A DNA stretch of 38,843 nt from Reichenbachiella versicolor (GTDB lineage: Bacteria; Bacteroidota; Bacteroidia; Cytophagales; Cyclobacteriaceae): the NCBI RefSeq assembly GCF_003171675.1, contig NZ_QFZQ01000017.1:1-38843 (forward strand). Reading direction: 5' to 3'. Shown one piece after another: positions 9,178 through 18,422 of this stretch. The position numbers were made by a program, and so were the translations under genes. The first letter of the stretch is position 1. Every line of letters starts with the position of its first letter. The notes under the pieces are model-generated. The model ran no database searches. It saw only the letters and a list, made by a program, of their open reading frames with translations, and had not been told where the DNA came from.

Positions 9178-10527
9178 ATGAAGTCAATAATCCTTTCTAT
9201 TTTATTCGGGGCAGTATCGTTTGGTATGGTTTCAACTGCGATAGCTGAACAGTCTGATACAGTCAAAGTATTTAAGATGTATTTGCAATCTGAAATTGAT
9301 GCTCGAAGTAGCCGATATGTAGATTTGGCATTGACTAAAGCTGAAAATAATAACTCAGACTACGTTGTCATAGAAATGGATACTTATGGTGGTGCGCTAG
9401 ATGCAGCAGATGATATTCGAACTAGAATTCTTGAATTTGATATACCTGTATATGTTTATATTAATAAAGACGCCGCTTCTGCAGGAGCTTTAATTTCTAT
9501 AGCTTGTGATAGCATATATATGTCTTCTGCATCAAGTATTGGTGCTGCTACTGTAGTGACTCAAGATGGTGCAGCGGCTCCAGATAAATACCAGTCCTAC
9601 ATGCGATCAATAATGCGATCTACTGCAGAGGCAAAAGGACGTGATCCTCAAATAGCTGAGGCTATGGTTGATGAAACAATTGAGGTAGATAGTATTTCAT
9701 CTATAGGTAAAGTAATTACGTTTTCAACTTCAGAAGCTATAAAGCATGGTTTCTGTGAAGCTGAAGTATCGGGATTAGATGAGATCATGTCAAGATCAGG
9801 CATTGAAAAGTTTGAGATCATTGAATATGAACTTAGTGCTTCAGATAAAATAATTGACTTGTTTATTAACCCATATGTTAGTGGAATTCTAATACTTGTA
9901 ATATTAGGAGGGATCTATTTTGAATTACAAACACCAGGAGTAGGTTTTCCCATATTAGCGTCAATTGTAGCACTAGTATTTTATTTGACCCCTTACTATC
10001 TAAATGGGCTAGCACAAAATTGGGAGATTGCATTGTTTGTACTCGGTCTGGCATTAATAGCTTTAGAAGTATTTGTTATTCCTGGGTTCGGTGTTGCAGG
10101 GTTAATAGGTATTTGTATGACAGTAGGCTCTTTGATTCTTGTTATGCTGGAGAATGATTGGTTTGATTTCACCTTTGTGGCTGAAGGAGACCTCATTACC
10201 GCTGTATTTACAACTTTCCTTGCTTTGATAGGTTCTTTTATTATTATGTTTATCGGAGGAGTAAGGATAACAGAATCTCGAATGTTTAAGCGTGTAGCTC
10301 TTCAAACTACTTTGGATTCTGCTAATGGATATACTTCTAACTTCAAAAAAGAGTCATTTCTTGGTAAAAAAGGTACAGCATATACCATTCTTAGACCAAG
10401 CGGTAAAGTTATGATAGAAGATGAATTGTACGATGCTTTTACAAGAGGTGGATATATTGAACAGGGTACAGAGGTAGAAGTAATAGCTGAGGAAGCCAAT
10501 AGTTTGAAAGTAAAGGCTGTAAGTTGA
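9178..10527 (+). CDS. NfeD-family membrane-bound ClpP-class serine protease
   Basis: A 449-residue protein. A signal peptide is followed by a ClpP/crotonase-fold protease domain (about residues 28-215), with the nucleophile Ser101 in NKDAASAGALIS and a candidate catalytic Lys in STAEAKGRD. Four to five membrane helices follow (about residues 228-360), then a C-terminal OB-fold NfeD domain ending GYIEQGTEVEVIAEEANSLKV. NfeD proteases cut membrane proteins near SPFH partners such as stomatin or slipin. The next gene overlaps or abuts it. The SPFH gene of this window is 24 kb away and belongs to another operon. Confidence 0.93.
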   Translation: MKSIILSILFGAVSFGMVSTAIAEQSDTVKVFKMYLQSEIDARSSRYVDLALTKAENNNSDYVVIEMDTYGGALDAADDIRTRILEFDIPVYVYINKDAASAGALISIACDSIYMSSASSIGAATVVTQDGAAAPDKYQSYMRSIMRSTAEAKGRDPQIAEAMVDETIEVDSISSIGKVITFSTSEAIKHGFCEAEVSGLDEIMSRSGIEKFEIIEYELSASDKIIDLFINPYVSGILILVILGGIYFELQTPGVGFPILASIVALVFYLTPYYLNGLAQNWEIALFVLGLALIALEVFVIPGFGVAGLIGICMTVGSLILVMLENDWFDFTFVAEGDLITAVFTTFLALIGSFIIMFIGGVRITESRMFKRVALQTTLDSANGYTSNFKKESFLGKKGTAYTILRPSGKVMIEDELYDAFTRGGYIEQGTEVEVIAEEANSLKVKAVS

Positions 10528-10532
10528 TTGTA

Positions 10533-10724
10533 ATGCAGAAGTTGAAAATCCTTAAGATATTTTATTGGGTGTGTTTTATTATGGCACTAGGTGCTTTTTA
10601 TGTCGGTTTAAGAAGTGAGGCATATGAGGTGCAGTATACATTATTAGCTCTTGGATTATGGGGAACTAGTTATTGGATGAATACCATGATCAAAAAAGAA
10701 AACAAATCTGATATGACTGATTAG
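10533..10724 (+). CDS. Small two-TM membrane protein
   Basis: A 63-residue protein with two hydrophobic helices (ILKIFYWVCFIMALGAFYVG and VQYTLLALGLWGTSYWM). The ATG at 10533 is chosen over an upstream TTG at 10524 that overlaps the NfeD stop codon. It follows NfeD by 5 bases and is probably co-translated. No family is recognised. Its position suggests an accessory of the NfeD protease. Confidence 0.6.
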   Translation: MQKLKILKIFYWVCFIMALGAFYVGLRSEAYEVQYTLLALGLWGTSYWMNTMIKKENKSDMTD

Positions 10725-11083
10725 TGTTCAGCAATTACAATTACAACCTGTGAGTAATTATTCTAAGTTTCATTAATAATACCATTAATTAACAGCTATT
10801 TGTGATTTTGAATTACATTTTGAAATGAAGCTAGAGTATCGGCGTTAAAAAGAATTATTGATTTTATATAGTCTTTCATGGTAATCTTATGACGTATATT
10901 TAAATGATATACTATTCTTATTCTTTTCGACCTTAAGTTCGATTTATAAGAGTTTTGAATATTTTTGACTTCGGGCTAGTTACAGTTTAATTAACTTGTG
11001 TTAGTTTGAAACTACCCAACCATACACCAACCCTCCTTTTTTTATACATCGTTCATTAAGAACACTTATCAAAGAGTAGCTGT
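10725..11083. other. Intergenic region, no gene
   Basis: 359 bases, very AT-rich. I see no convincing ORF, tRNA, terminator or exact Bacteroidota promoter box. A near-match to the -7 box (TTAGTTTG, about 11004) lacks a well-spaced TTG. Confidence 0.4.
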
Positions 11084-12058
11084 ATGGTTAAACCTCGATT
11101 ATTATTCACCGCTGATGATTTTGGTGTAGTGCCAGGTATTGATAAGGGGGTTATTTATGCTGCAAAAAATGGGTTGATCAATTCTGTTGCTTGTTTTTGC
11201 AATTCAAACAATATGCCTCAATCTATCAAAAAACTAATCGAAGCAAGCCCAACTATACAAGTTGGCGCTCATCTTACGATCAGTTCGGGATATGCATTGA
11301 ATGGTGAGAGTATGTTCACTGATAAACGAGGCAAATTTAAGCATCATTCAGATATCAGGCGTCCCAAAAACAAGGATGCTCGAATGCAAGAATTAGAGCA
11401 GTTAGAGTCTGAAATTTTAAATCAAATAGATACGCTTGAAATTGAACTTCAAAAGTACGATCATACTGTCAAACATCTAAGCGTTCATTTTAATTCACTC
11501 TACTTTGTTCAAGACTATTTTGATGTTTTAGCAAGGGTGGCTAATGAGTATGACATACCTATACGATCCGTACATGCTAAACCTGGAATTTCTCATGATT
11601 TTTTCGTGACGCAAATGGCCTTTCAAATAGCGTTAAGAAATATATTTCGACAAAAAGATGTAGATCATATAGATGAGTTTTCTGATCAAATTGGTGACTA
11701 TGTGGCATCAATGGAAACTCCTCCTAAAATGCCAGATTTACTTCATACAGGACATTTTGGACCTATAGGTATAGTTCCTTTAAGTGATAAAAAGCTTGAT
11801 AAGTTGGCCAAACGCAAGCGTAGGAAATTATTGAAAGCATATGATAAACTAGATTATAATACCACTACTGAATTTGTTCTACACATAATGGATGATAATT
11901 ATGATTTATTGAATACTTATAAAAGCTCAGTGGATAATAACGTATACCACGGTATCAATATCAAGTATTTTGACAGCCGCATGGCTGAACTAAGGAGTTT
12001 AAAAGTACTTAAAGAAAAATATGGAGACCGATTGTTTCAACATTTCACCAACTGGTAA
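11084..12058 (+). CDS. YdjC/ChbG-family carbohydrate deacetylase-like protein
   Basis: A 324-residue protein of the YdjC/ChbG family, whose studied members remove acetyl groups from chito-oligosaccharides with a divalent metal. The N-terminus has FTADDFGVVPGIDKGV with the metal-binding second Asp. GAHLTISSGYAL supplies a metal His (about residue 65), and KHLSVHFNSLYF stands where the family has its third metal ligand (usually HxDxHxH). The last motif is somewhat unusual, so activity is likely but not certain. It is followed after 10 bases by the two-TM protein. Confidence 0.85.
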   Translation: MVKPRLLFTADDFGVVPGIDKGVIYAAKNGLINSVACFCNSNNMPQSIKKLIEASPTIQVGAHLTISSGYALNGESMFTDKRGKFKHHSDIRRPKNKDARMQELEQLESEILNQIDTLEIELQKYDHTVKHLSVHFNSLYFVQDYFDVLARVANEYDIPIRSVHAKPGISHDFFVTQMAFQIALRNIFRQKDVDHIDEFSDQIGDYVASMETPPKMPDLLHTGHFGPIGIVPLSDKKLDKLAKRKRRKLLKAYDKLDYNTTTEFVLHIMDDNYDLLNTYKSSVDNNVYHGINIKYFDSRMAELRSLKVLKEKYGDRLFQHFTNW

Positions 12059-12068
12059 ATAGTCAATT

Positions 12069-13112
12069 ATGAAAAGACAGTATTCATTCAATACGATCAA
12101 GGACGCAGATTTCTATGATGAACTCGTAAAACAAACAGAAGTATTTACTGAGCGTATTGAAATTATCAGTGAAGATGATAACTGGGCAGAGTTGGACATA
12201 CTCAAAAAGGATCGCGAACTTATTCGTTCATTTACTCATGAAACGATCATGAATATTATCTGGTATAAAAATAAGATTCGTAAAGAGAATGTGTACAGAG
12301 TATTCTACAATGTACTTACTATATTGCTCATCCTAGCTGTTCCTTTTGTGATTTACTATACTACAGATCACGTCCACAAAAATGACTGGGATATGGGTGA
12401 AAAAATCACTTCGATCGTAACAGTTATTTTGACATTCATATTTGCCATTCACAAATGGCTTACTGCATGGATCGAAAAAAGAAATTTTATAAGCAGCTTC
12501 AATAATGCTAAGATTGAACTTCAAAATATTTTGTTTCGAATTGAAAATGACTATCGAGGTGTAGCTCTTGATCCGTCAGGTAAAGCCCTTACAACAGCAT
12601 TTCGAACAGCGTTACATTCTGGAATATCCAATGCACGGTTAGTATTACAGGAAGAAACGAAAAGCTATTTTGCGAAGTTAAGTAACCCAGGATTTGATTT
12701 GTCAGGATCGTTAATTTCATCATCTTCTTCAGCTAAGAAAATGTTCTCTCAGTTGAAAAGTGAGCGTTTTAAAGTGGAAGATTGGCGTACCGAATTTAAG
12801 GATAACGAAGACAAAAAAGCTAAGAAAGAAGAAGAACAAAAAAGTAATGTGTTTGATTTACGCAAGGAAATATTAGCATCTCAATATAAGTATCAAGAAA
12901 TACAGAATCGAATAATTGATCTAGGAGCGAAGGAGGCGGACTTATATGATGACCTTGAGCAAATGACGAATAAGGATCCTAAATTGGAAAAACAACTTGA
13001 ACGTATCCAGAATCAATTAGAGAAACTTGAATCAAGCTCGGATCAGTTAACAATTGAGATGAAAGTCAAAGAAGCAGAATTGGATATTTTGATGAAAAAA
13101 GAAGTGTTATAA
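12069..13112 (+). CDS. SLATT-like two-TM protein with C-terminal coiled coil
   Basis: A 347-residue protein. It has an N-terminal helical region, two adjacent membrane helices (about residues 78-98 and 112-134, with a short charged loop between) and then a long amphipathic helix with the KLTAWIEKRNFISSFNNAKI pattern. A Ser-rich linker and a highly charged coiled coil (about 240-345) follow. The layout resembles SLATT domains, 2-TM effectors of nucleotide-signalling conflict systems, but I cannot confirm homology. No nucleotidyltransferase or SLOG gene is next to it. It probably forms an operon with the YdjC-like gene. Confidence 0.6.
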   Translation: MKRQYSFNTIKDADFYDELVKQTEVFTERIEIISEDDNWAELDILKKDRELIRSFTHETIMNIIWYKNKIRKENVYRVFYNVLTILLILAVPFVIYYTTDHVHKNDWDMGEKITSIVTVILTFIFAIHKWLTAWIEKRNFISSFNNAKIELQNILFRIENDYRGVALDPSGKALTTAFRTALHSGISNARLVLQEETKSYFAKLSNPGFDLSGSLISSSSSAKKMFSQLKSERFKVEDWRTEFKDNEDKKAKKEEEQKSNVFDLRKEILASQYKYQEIQNRIIDLGAKEADLYDDLEQMTNKDPKLEKQLERIQNQLEKLESSSDQLTIEMKVKEAELDILMKKEVL

Positions 13113-13590
13113 TCGTTTAAGTTGTTAAACTTCGAGGGTGTTGAATTAATTGAAACAATTCATGAGTAAAGCTTGATTCATGCCAATTACTGATGGCTCA
13201 ATGTTTAGTTTATATTATTGACTGTAGAAAAAATGTATGCGATTCTTAACAAATTCAAACTAACCGTCTTCTATATTTAATTCATCACTTGATCACTTCT
13301 GAGACTGGTTGTCAAAAACTCTTTTATTATTATTTACCTTCTATCATAAAAACCAATTCGCAAGAGAATTAAAAGTATTTGTGATTTGAACCATAGTTTT
13401 TAATAATGAAGGAAAAATAATTTTCATTTCTTTAAAAACCTATCATAGCCTTTGCTTTATACCCATAGAAAATGCCCTGAAATAGCTGCTAAATACGAAT
13501 TAGTATACACTGGATAAATACTTTCATTTAATTCAGATAGTATTTTTCAGGTTTAATTAAGCCCTGGTAATAACACTCATAAGGAAATAA
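13113..13590. other. Intergenic region upstream of the efflux regulator
   Basis: 478 bases without a gene. A short hairpin GTTTAA-gttg-TTAAAC lies at about 13114-13129, just after the upstream stop, and lacks a T-tract. A second weak inverted repeat (TGAATT/AATTCA) follows. The rest is AT-rich sequence with no recognisable element. Confidence 0.45.
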
Positions 13591-13592
13591 TT

Positions 13593-13626
13593 TTTGGATA
13601 TTCGACATTATTTGTATTTTTGTCGA
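13593..13626 (+). promoter_or_regulatory. Promoter and TetR operator candidate
   Basis: TTTG at 13593-13596, 18 bases, then TATTTTTG at 13615-13622 (exact TAnnTTTG). A dyad TCGACA (13602-13607) with TGTCGA (13621-13626), 13 bases apart, straddles the -7 box, the position expected for an autorepressing TetR. The ATG follows 7 bases after the box. Confidence 0.55.
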
Positions 13627-13629
13627 GCA

Positions 13630-14220
13630 ATGAGTCAGTTAAAAGAAGAAGAAGTAATTAAACAAATCATAGAAGCTGCCAAAATTGTATTCAAACAGTA
13701 TGGGTACAAAAAAGTGACTATGAATGATATATCAGAAGCTGCTAAAAAAGGTAGAAGTACTCTTTACCATTACTTTAAAAATAAAAAGGAAGTATTTGAG
13801 GAAGTGGCGATTAAGGAGAATTTACTGATAGTAGAAACGGGTTTAAAAGACGTAAGCAGAAATAACTCATTATCAGTAAACTTAACGAATTACCATAGAT
13901 CAAAACTTGATCAATTGGTGTTGACTAGTAAAGAATATGTTCGTCTATTCGAAGATGTGAGAAACAATCAAGAGTTAACCATCAAGGTGGATAGAGCTAC
14001 GCTAGATTTAGAAACAAAATACACAAAAGAGATGCTTCAATGGGCCATCGAAAAAAAAGAAATATCCTCTGTAGATGAGGATTCACTCAGTTTTTTATCA
14101 AGGGCGATGGTAACAGCTATGAGTGGTTTAGGAAGGGAAATGATATTCTTTGGAAGTATCCCAGATTTAGGAAATAGAACGGAATGGTTAATTGAGTTAA
14201 TGGTCAAAGGACTCAAGTAA
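13630..14220 (+). CDS. TetR/AcrR family regulator of the efflux operon
   Basis: A 196-residue regulator. The N-terminal HTH runs through about residue 55 (AAKIVFKQYGYKKVTMNDISEAAKKGRSTLYHYFKNK), typical of TetR. The C-terminal ligand-binding domain is not assignable. I start at MSQLKEEEVIKQ (13630). The longer reading frame from 13594 would begin inside the promoter. It is the first gene of the RND cluster, and an operator candidate overlaps its own promoter. Confidence 0.9.
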   Translation: MSQLKEEEVIKQIIEAAKIVFKQYGYKKVTMNDISEAAKKGRSTLYHYFKNKKEVFEEVAIKENLLIVETGLKDVSRNNSLSVNLTNYHRSKLDQLVLTSKEYVRLFEDVRNNQELTIKVDRATLDLETKYTKEMLQWAIEKKEISSVDEDSLSFLSRAMVTAMSGLGREMIFFGSIPDLGNRTEWLIELMVKGLK

Positions 14221-14262
14221 TTTTTTTTGAATTAATATAGACAAAAATACATAAAACGTATT

Positions 14263-15309
14263 ATGAATAATTGTATAAAAAAGAAGCGCTGGCAATTCGT
14301 ATTATGTGTTTGGGTAGGACTTATAGGTTGTAAGGAAACCAAACAAGAAACGAAAATTGAACCAATTAAGGTAAAAACCACCAAGATGGTGTATCCGACT
14401 AAAGAACAGTATGAAGTGGGATATAGTGGTCTGATAGAATCAGGTAAAAAGATCAATCTTAGCTTTCAAGTGGGAGGAACAATAGAGAAGGTACTTGTGG
14501 ATTTAGGCTCTTATGTGAACAAAGGGCAACTAATAGCTCAAGTGGATAAGACTTCGTATTTAAAACAGTATCAAGTACAACAAGCTCAAGTTGAGTTAGC
14601 GAAAGAAAATTATCGTAGAATTCAAGAAGTATATGAAAAGGGGAGTATAGCCGAAATCAAGCTTATAGAAGCTAGATCTGCATATCAGCAGGCTAATTCA
14701 GCTGCTCAAGCAACTTTTGAAAACATCAAGCACACAAAAATTTATGCACCAATAAGTGGCTATGTGGGAGAAAAAATGCTTGAAGCAGGTGATTTGGCTA
14801 GTCCAGGAGTTTCTGTAGTAAGCTTACTTAAAGTAGTAGAGGTTAAAGCTTCAATGACCCTGCCAGACAATGAGATTAATAATTACAAACTAGGAGATAT
14901 AGCTAGAGTAAATATAAAAGCACTAGGAAATAAAGAGTTCGTAGGGAAGGTTGATGAAATCTCTATTCAATCAATGTCAAGTACCCCTACATATTTAGCT
15001 AAGATTAGCATAGAAAACCCCACTTTGACGATCAAACCAGGTATGAACTGTACAGTTTATTTACCAAGCAAGAATGGTGATATGAAAAGAGGGTTTATCG
15101 TTCCAATCGAATCAATTATCCCTGATGAAAAAGGGAGTTATTTCGTTTATGTAGCAGAAGAGGCAATAGCTAAGAAAGTTTCTGTAGAACTAGGTCAATT
15201 ATATGATAAGGGTATTGAAGTGATTTCTGGGCTTAGTTTAGGTGATAAACTGATTACGTCTGGTTACCATAAACTAACAAGTAATACTCCCATTCTAATA
15301 GTAGAGTAA
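14263..15309 (+). CDS. RND efflux periplasmic adaptor lipoprotein
   Basis: A 348-residue membrane-fusion protein. A lipobox LIGC at about residues 20-23 predicts a lipoprotein anchored in the inner membrane. A barrel-sandwich/biotinyl-lipoyl segment surrounds VDLGSYVNKGQLIAQVD, followed by an alpha-hairpin (QVQQAQVELAKENYRRI), the second lipoyl half with APISGYVGEKMLEAGD, and beta-barrel and membrane-proximal domains. It links the RND pump to the outer-membrane channel. It starts 42 bases after the regulator. Confidence 0.94.
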   Translation: MNNCIKKKRWQFVLCVWVGLIGCKETKQETKIEPIKVKTTKMVYPTKEQYEVGYSGLIESGKKINLSFQVGGTIEKVLVDLGSYVNKGQLIAQVDKTSYLKQYQVQQAQVELAKENYRRIQEVYEKGSIAEIKLIEARSAYQQANSAAQATFENIKHTKIYAPISGYVGEKMLEAGDLASPGVSVVSLLKVVEVKASMTLPDNEINNYKLGDIARVNIKALGNKEFVGKVDEISIQSMSSTPTYLAKISIENPTLTIKPGMNCTVYLPSKNGDMKRGFIVPIESIIPDEKGSYFVYVAEEAIAKKVSVELGQLYDKGIEVISGLSLGDKLITSGYHKLTSNTPILIVE

Positions 15310-15320
15310 TTTCAAATTCA

Positions 15321-18300
15321 ATGAAAAATAAAGGTTCTGCTATAGAGTGGGCAATGGAAAACAAGGCTTTTCCATTAGCGTTAGTTTCTGTTCTGTTGAT
15401 TATTGGAGTATTGGCATTTTTCAATATGTCCAGAAATGAGTTTCCTCAATTCACAATCAGACAGGGCGTAGTAGTCGGGTTTTACCCTGGAGCAAGTTCA
15501 GAGCAAGTAGAAGCTCAACTCTCATCCAAGGTGGAAGAGTTTCTATTTCGATATAATGAAGTAAATAAGTCGAAAACATATTCATACTCTAAAGATGGTA
15601 TAATGTTTTTGTTCGTAGAAGTATCCGAAAATGTTGGATACAATGCCACCAAACAGTTTTGGAGTAAGTTGAAAAATGAAATTTTGATTTTTCAGCAAAC
15701 CAGTTTACCTAAAGAGGTACTGGGTGTCATGGTCAATAGTGATTTTGGTAATACTGCCGCCATGATTCTTACTGTAGAATCTGATAGTAGGTCATATAAA
15801 GATTTAGAAGATCATGTAGAAGAAATAGAAGATGAACTTCGAAATATTCCTGAATTGGCAAAAATTAGTCATTCTGGAGGTTTGTCAGAACAAATTGCAA
15901 TTTATGTAGATAACAATAAGTTGATGCAGTTTGGAATCTCTCCTGGGATGATCATGCAAACTTTACAAAGTTATGGTGCTACCGGTACCCCTGGGTCTTT
16001 AGATGGAAAGAACATAGATAGACCAATTCATTTGGAAACTTCTATTACCAACGAAACCGATCTGGCTCAGCAAATTATTAGGGTGGATCAAGATGGAAAT
16101 GCCATCTATCTTAGAGACATAGCTACTATAAAACGTGAATACGAAAAGCCTAGTTCGTATATCACTACGAATGGATCTAAATGCATGATTATTACCTTAG
16201 AAATGGTAGCCGGTAATAATATAGTCCAATTTGGCGAAAAAATTGATGAGCATCTAGAAGCAATAGAAGGTAGATTGCCAATGGATATTAAGTTTACCAA
16301 GATAGCTGACCAGCCTAAAGTAGTAGATCACTCAATAGGTCACTTTCTCAAAGAATTCGGTTATGCATTAATAGGCGTAATCCTTGTAACTGTTTTATTG
16401 TTGCCATTTCGAATTGCATCAGTAGCTGGAGCTACGATTCCAATTACCATATTAGCAACACTAGCAGTAATGTATATGTTAGGTATTGAACTCAATACGG
16501 TGACTCTTGCTGCATTAATTGTGGTATTAGGGATAGTGGTGGATGATCCTATTGTAGTAATTGATAATCATGTAGAAAAACTAGATCAAGGCCAATCTGT
16601 ATGGGAAGCTGCTAAAAATAGTGCCAAGGAGCTATTCCCATCTGTTTTTACAGCGACATTGGCTATTTCTGCTGCGTTTATCCCTTTGATATTTTTCTTG
16701 ACAGGCTTGTCTTCTGATTTTATCAGTGCATTTCCATGGACTATTACGATAGCCTTGTTTCTTTCATTGATTATTTCAGTCTTGCTGATACCCTATATCA
16801 ATACGATTTTTGTCAAAAAAGGACTTCATTCGGCCGGAAATGAAAAGGGAAAAAGATCCTTTTTGGACATAATGCAAGACTTCTTTGATAAGACAGTTAA
16901 GTCAGCAGTCAAACATTACAGAGTAACCATTAGTTTGGGAGTCCTTTCTATTATTTTAGGAATGTGTATCATGGGAACACTTGTTCCACAACAACTTTTT
17001 CCTACAGTAGATAGAGATCAATTTGCTATTGAAATCACTTTAGCTAAGGGCAACAATCTTGATAAAACAGAAAAAGTTGTCAAGAGAATTGAACAAATTT
17101 TAGCAAAAGACGAACGTGTTGTTTCTTATACAAGCTTTATAGGTGAAAGTTCTCCTAGGTTTCATACTACATATGCTCCTAACTTACCTGCTCAGAATTA
17201 CGCGCAGATCATCATAAATACTACTTCTGATGATGCTACTGTAGAAATCCTAAATGAGTATGATGTAAAGTATACAGATCTAATGCCTGAGGCTTATATA
17301 CGGATGAGACAGCTCGACATGGTTTCCTCTCCCGCGCCGGTTGAAGTAAGACTATATGGTCAGAATATGGCTGATTTGAAGAAGGTTGGAGATCAAATTA
17401 TAGATTTAGCAAGAAGCACGCCTCAAGCCACTTGGTGCAGGACTGATTTTGGAGATATGCAAGGAAGTGTAAAGCTGAAAATCAGAGAAGATGTAGCTGC
17501 TAGACTTGGATTGAATAGAAAAGATATTTCCAATATGGTAGTTATGAACATGGATGGTATTAATGCTACAGAAGTATGGGATGGAGAATATCCAATCAAT
17601 GTCAAGATTAAAACATCAAATACAGTTTCATCAGACATTACCAATTTGGGTGAATTGATGATTGGTTCACCTGTTACAGGTACTACAGTGCCATTAAGAC
17701 AAGTTGCTGAAGTTTTACCTTCTTGGAATCAAGAACAGATTGTCAGAAGAAATGGACAAAGATGCTTAACTGTTCGAATAGATATTGAAAAAGGAGCCGT
17801 TGCGAATAATGTTTTAGGAAGCTTGGATGCCAAGATTCAAAAACTAGATATTCCTGATAATGTTAAGGTAGAATATGGTGGGGAGCTTGAAATGCAAAAT
17901 GAAAACCTTATCCCTATGGGGGTTTCTTTACTGACGAGTATAATAATCATTTTTCTGATCTTGTTATGGCATTTCAAACAGCTCAAACCCGCTGTATTAA
18001 GCTTTCTAACAATGCCTCTAAGTATTTTCGGAGCAGCTTTAGGACTTTGGTTGATGGATTATCCGTTCGGGTTTACATCTTTTATGGGATTGTTGGCTCT
18101 CTGCGGAATTGTAGTACGAAACGGGATTATTCTAATTGATTTTGCTAATGAAATCAGAGTAGAACATGGGCTAAGCTATATGGAGGCAGCTATTCAAGCG
18201 GCTCAGCGAAGAATGCGTCCGATTTTCCTAACTTCTTCGGCTGCTGCTGTAGGAGTGATTCCTATGATTGCTAGCCGTTCGAGTCTTTGGGGACCGTTAG

Positions 18301-18422
18301 GTACTGTGATTGCATTTGGTCTTATGATGTCTATGGTATTGACATTGTTTGTATTACCAGTTCTATACTGGCTGTTTTTTAGAAAAGATGAAATTCAAAA
18401 AATAGATACTCATGTCAATTAA
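15321..18422 (+). CDS. RND multidrug efflux pump, inner-membrane subunit
   Basis: A 1033-residue pump of the HAE1/AcrB superfamily with full-length duplicated architecture: TM1 near residues 17-35, a large periplasmic loop, TM2-6, TM7 near residue 535, a second loop and TM8-12. The proton-relay acidic pair is visible in TM4 (LGIVVDDPIVVIDN). Substrates cannot be read from sequence. It lies 11 bases after the adaptor and overlaps the TolC gene, so adaptor, pump and channel form a complete tripartite exporter. Confidence 0.95.
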   Translation: MKNKGSAIEWAMENKAFPLALVSVLLIIGVLAFFNMSRNEFPQFTIRQGVVVGFYPGASSEQVEAQLSSKVEEFLFRYNEVNKSKTYSYSKDGIMFLFVEVSENVGYNATKQFWSKLKNEILIFQQTSLPKEVLGVMVNSDFGNTAAMILTVESDSRSYKDLEDHVEEIEDELRNIPELAKISHSGGLSEQIAIYVDNNKLMQFGISPGMIMQTLQSYGATGTPGSLDGKNIDRPIHLETSITNETDLAQQIIRVDQDGNAIYLRDIATIKREYEKPSSYITTNGSKCMIITLEMVAGNNIVQFGEKIDEHLEAIEGRLPMDIKFTKIADQPKVVDHSIGHFLKEFGYALIGVILVTVLLLPFRIASVAGATIPITILATLAVMYMLGIELNTVTLAALIVVLGIVVDDPIVVIDNHVEKLDQGQSVWEAAKNSAKELFPSVFTATLAISAAFIPLIFFLTGLSSDFISAFPWTITIALFLSLIISVLLIPYINTIFVKKGLHSAGNEKGKRSFLDIMQDFFDKTVKSAVKHYRVTISLGVLSIILGMCIMGTLVPQQLFPTVDRDQFAIEITLAKGNNLDKTEKVVKRIEQILAKDERVVSYTSFIGESSPRFHTTYAPNLPAQNYAQIIINTTSDDATVEILNEYDVKYTDLMPEAYIRMRQLDMVSSPAPVEVRLYGQNMADLKKVGDQIIDLARSTPQATWCRTDFGDMQGSVKLKIREDVAARLGLNRKDISNMVVMNMDGINATEVWDGEYPINVKIKTSNTVSSDITNLGELMIGSPVTGTTVPLRQVAEVLPSWNQEQIVRRNGQRCLTVRIDIEKGAVANNVLGSLDAKIQKLDIPDNVKVEYGGELEMQNENLIPMGVSLLTSIIIIFLILLWHFKQLKPAVLSFLTMPLSIFGAALGLWLMDYPFGFTSFMGLLALCGIVVRNGIILIDFANEIRVEHGLSYMEAAIQAAQRRMRPIFLTSSAAAVGVIPMIASRSSLWGPLGTVIAFGLMMSMVLTLFVLPVLYWLFFRKDEIQKIDTHVN

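Noticed and set aside
9178-10724. NfeD protease as partner of the SPFH protein in the RtcB operon
   Set aside because: They are 24 kb apart with separate promoters, and the SPFH protein lacks the membrane anchor of NfeD partners.
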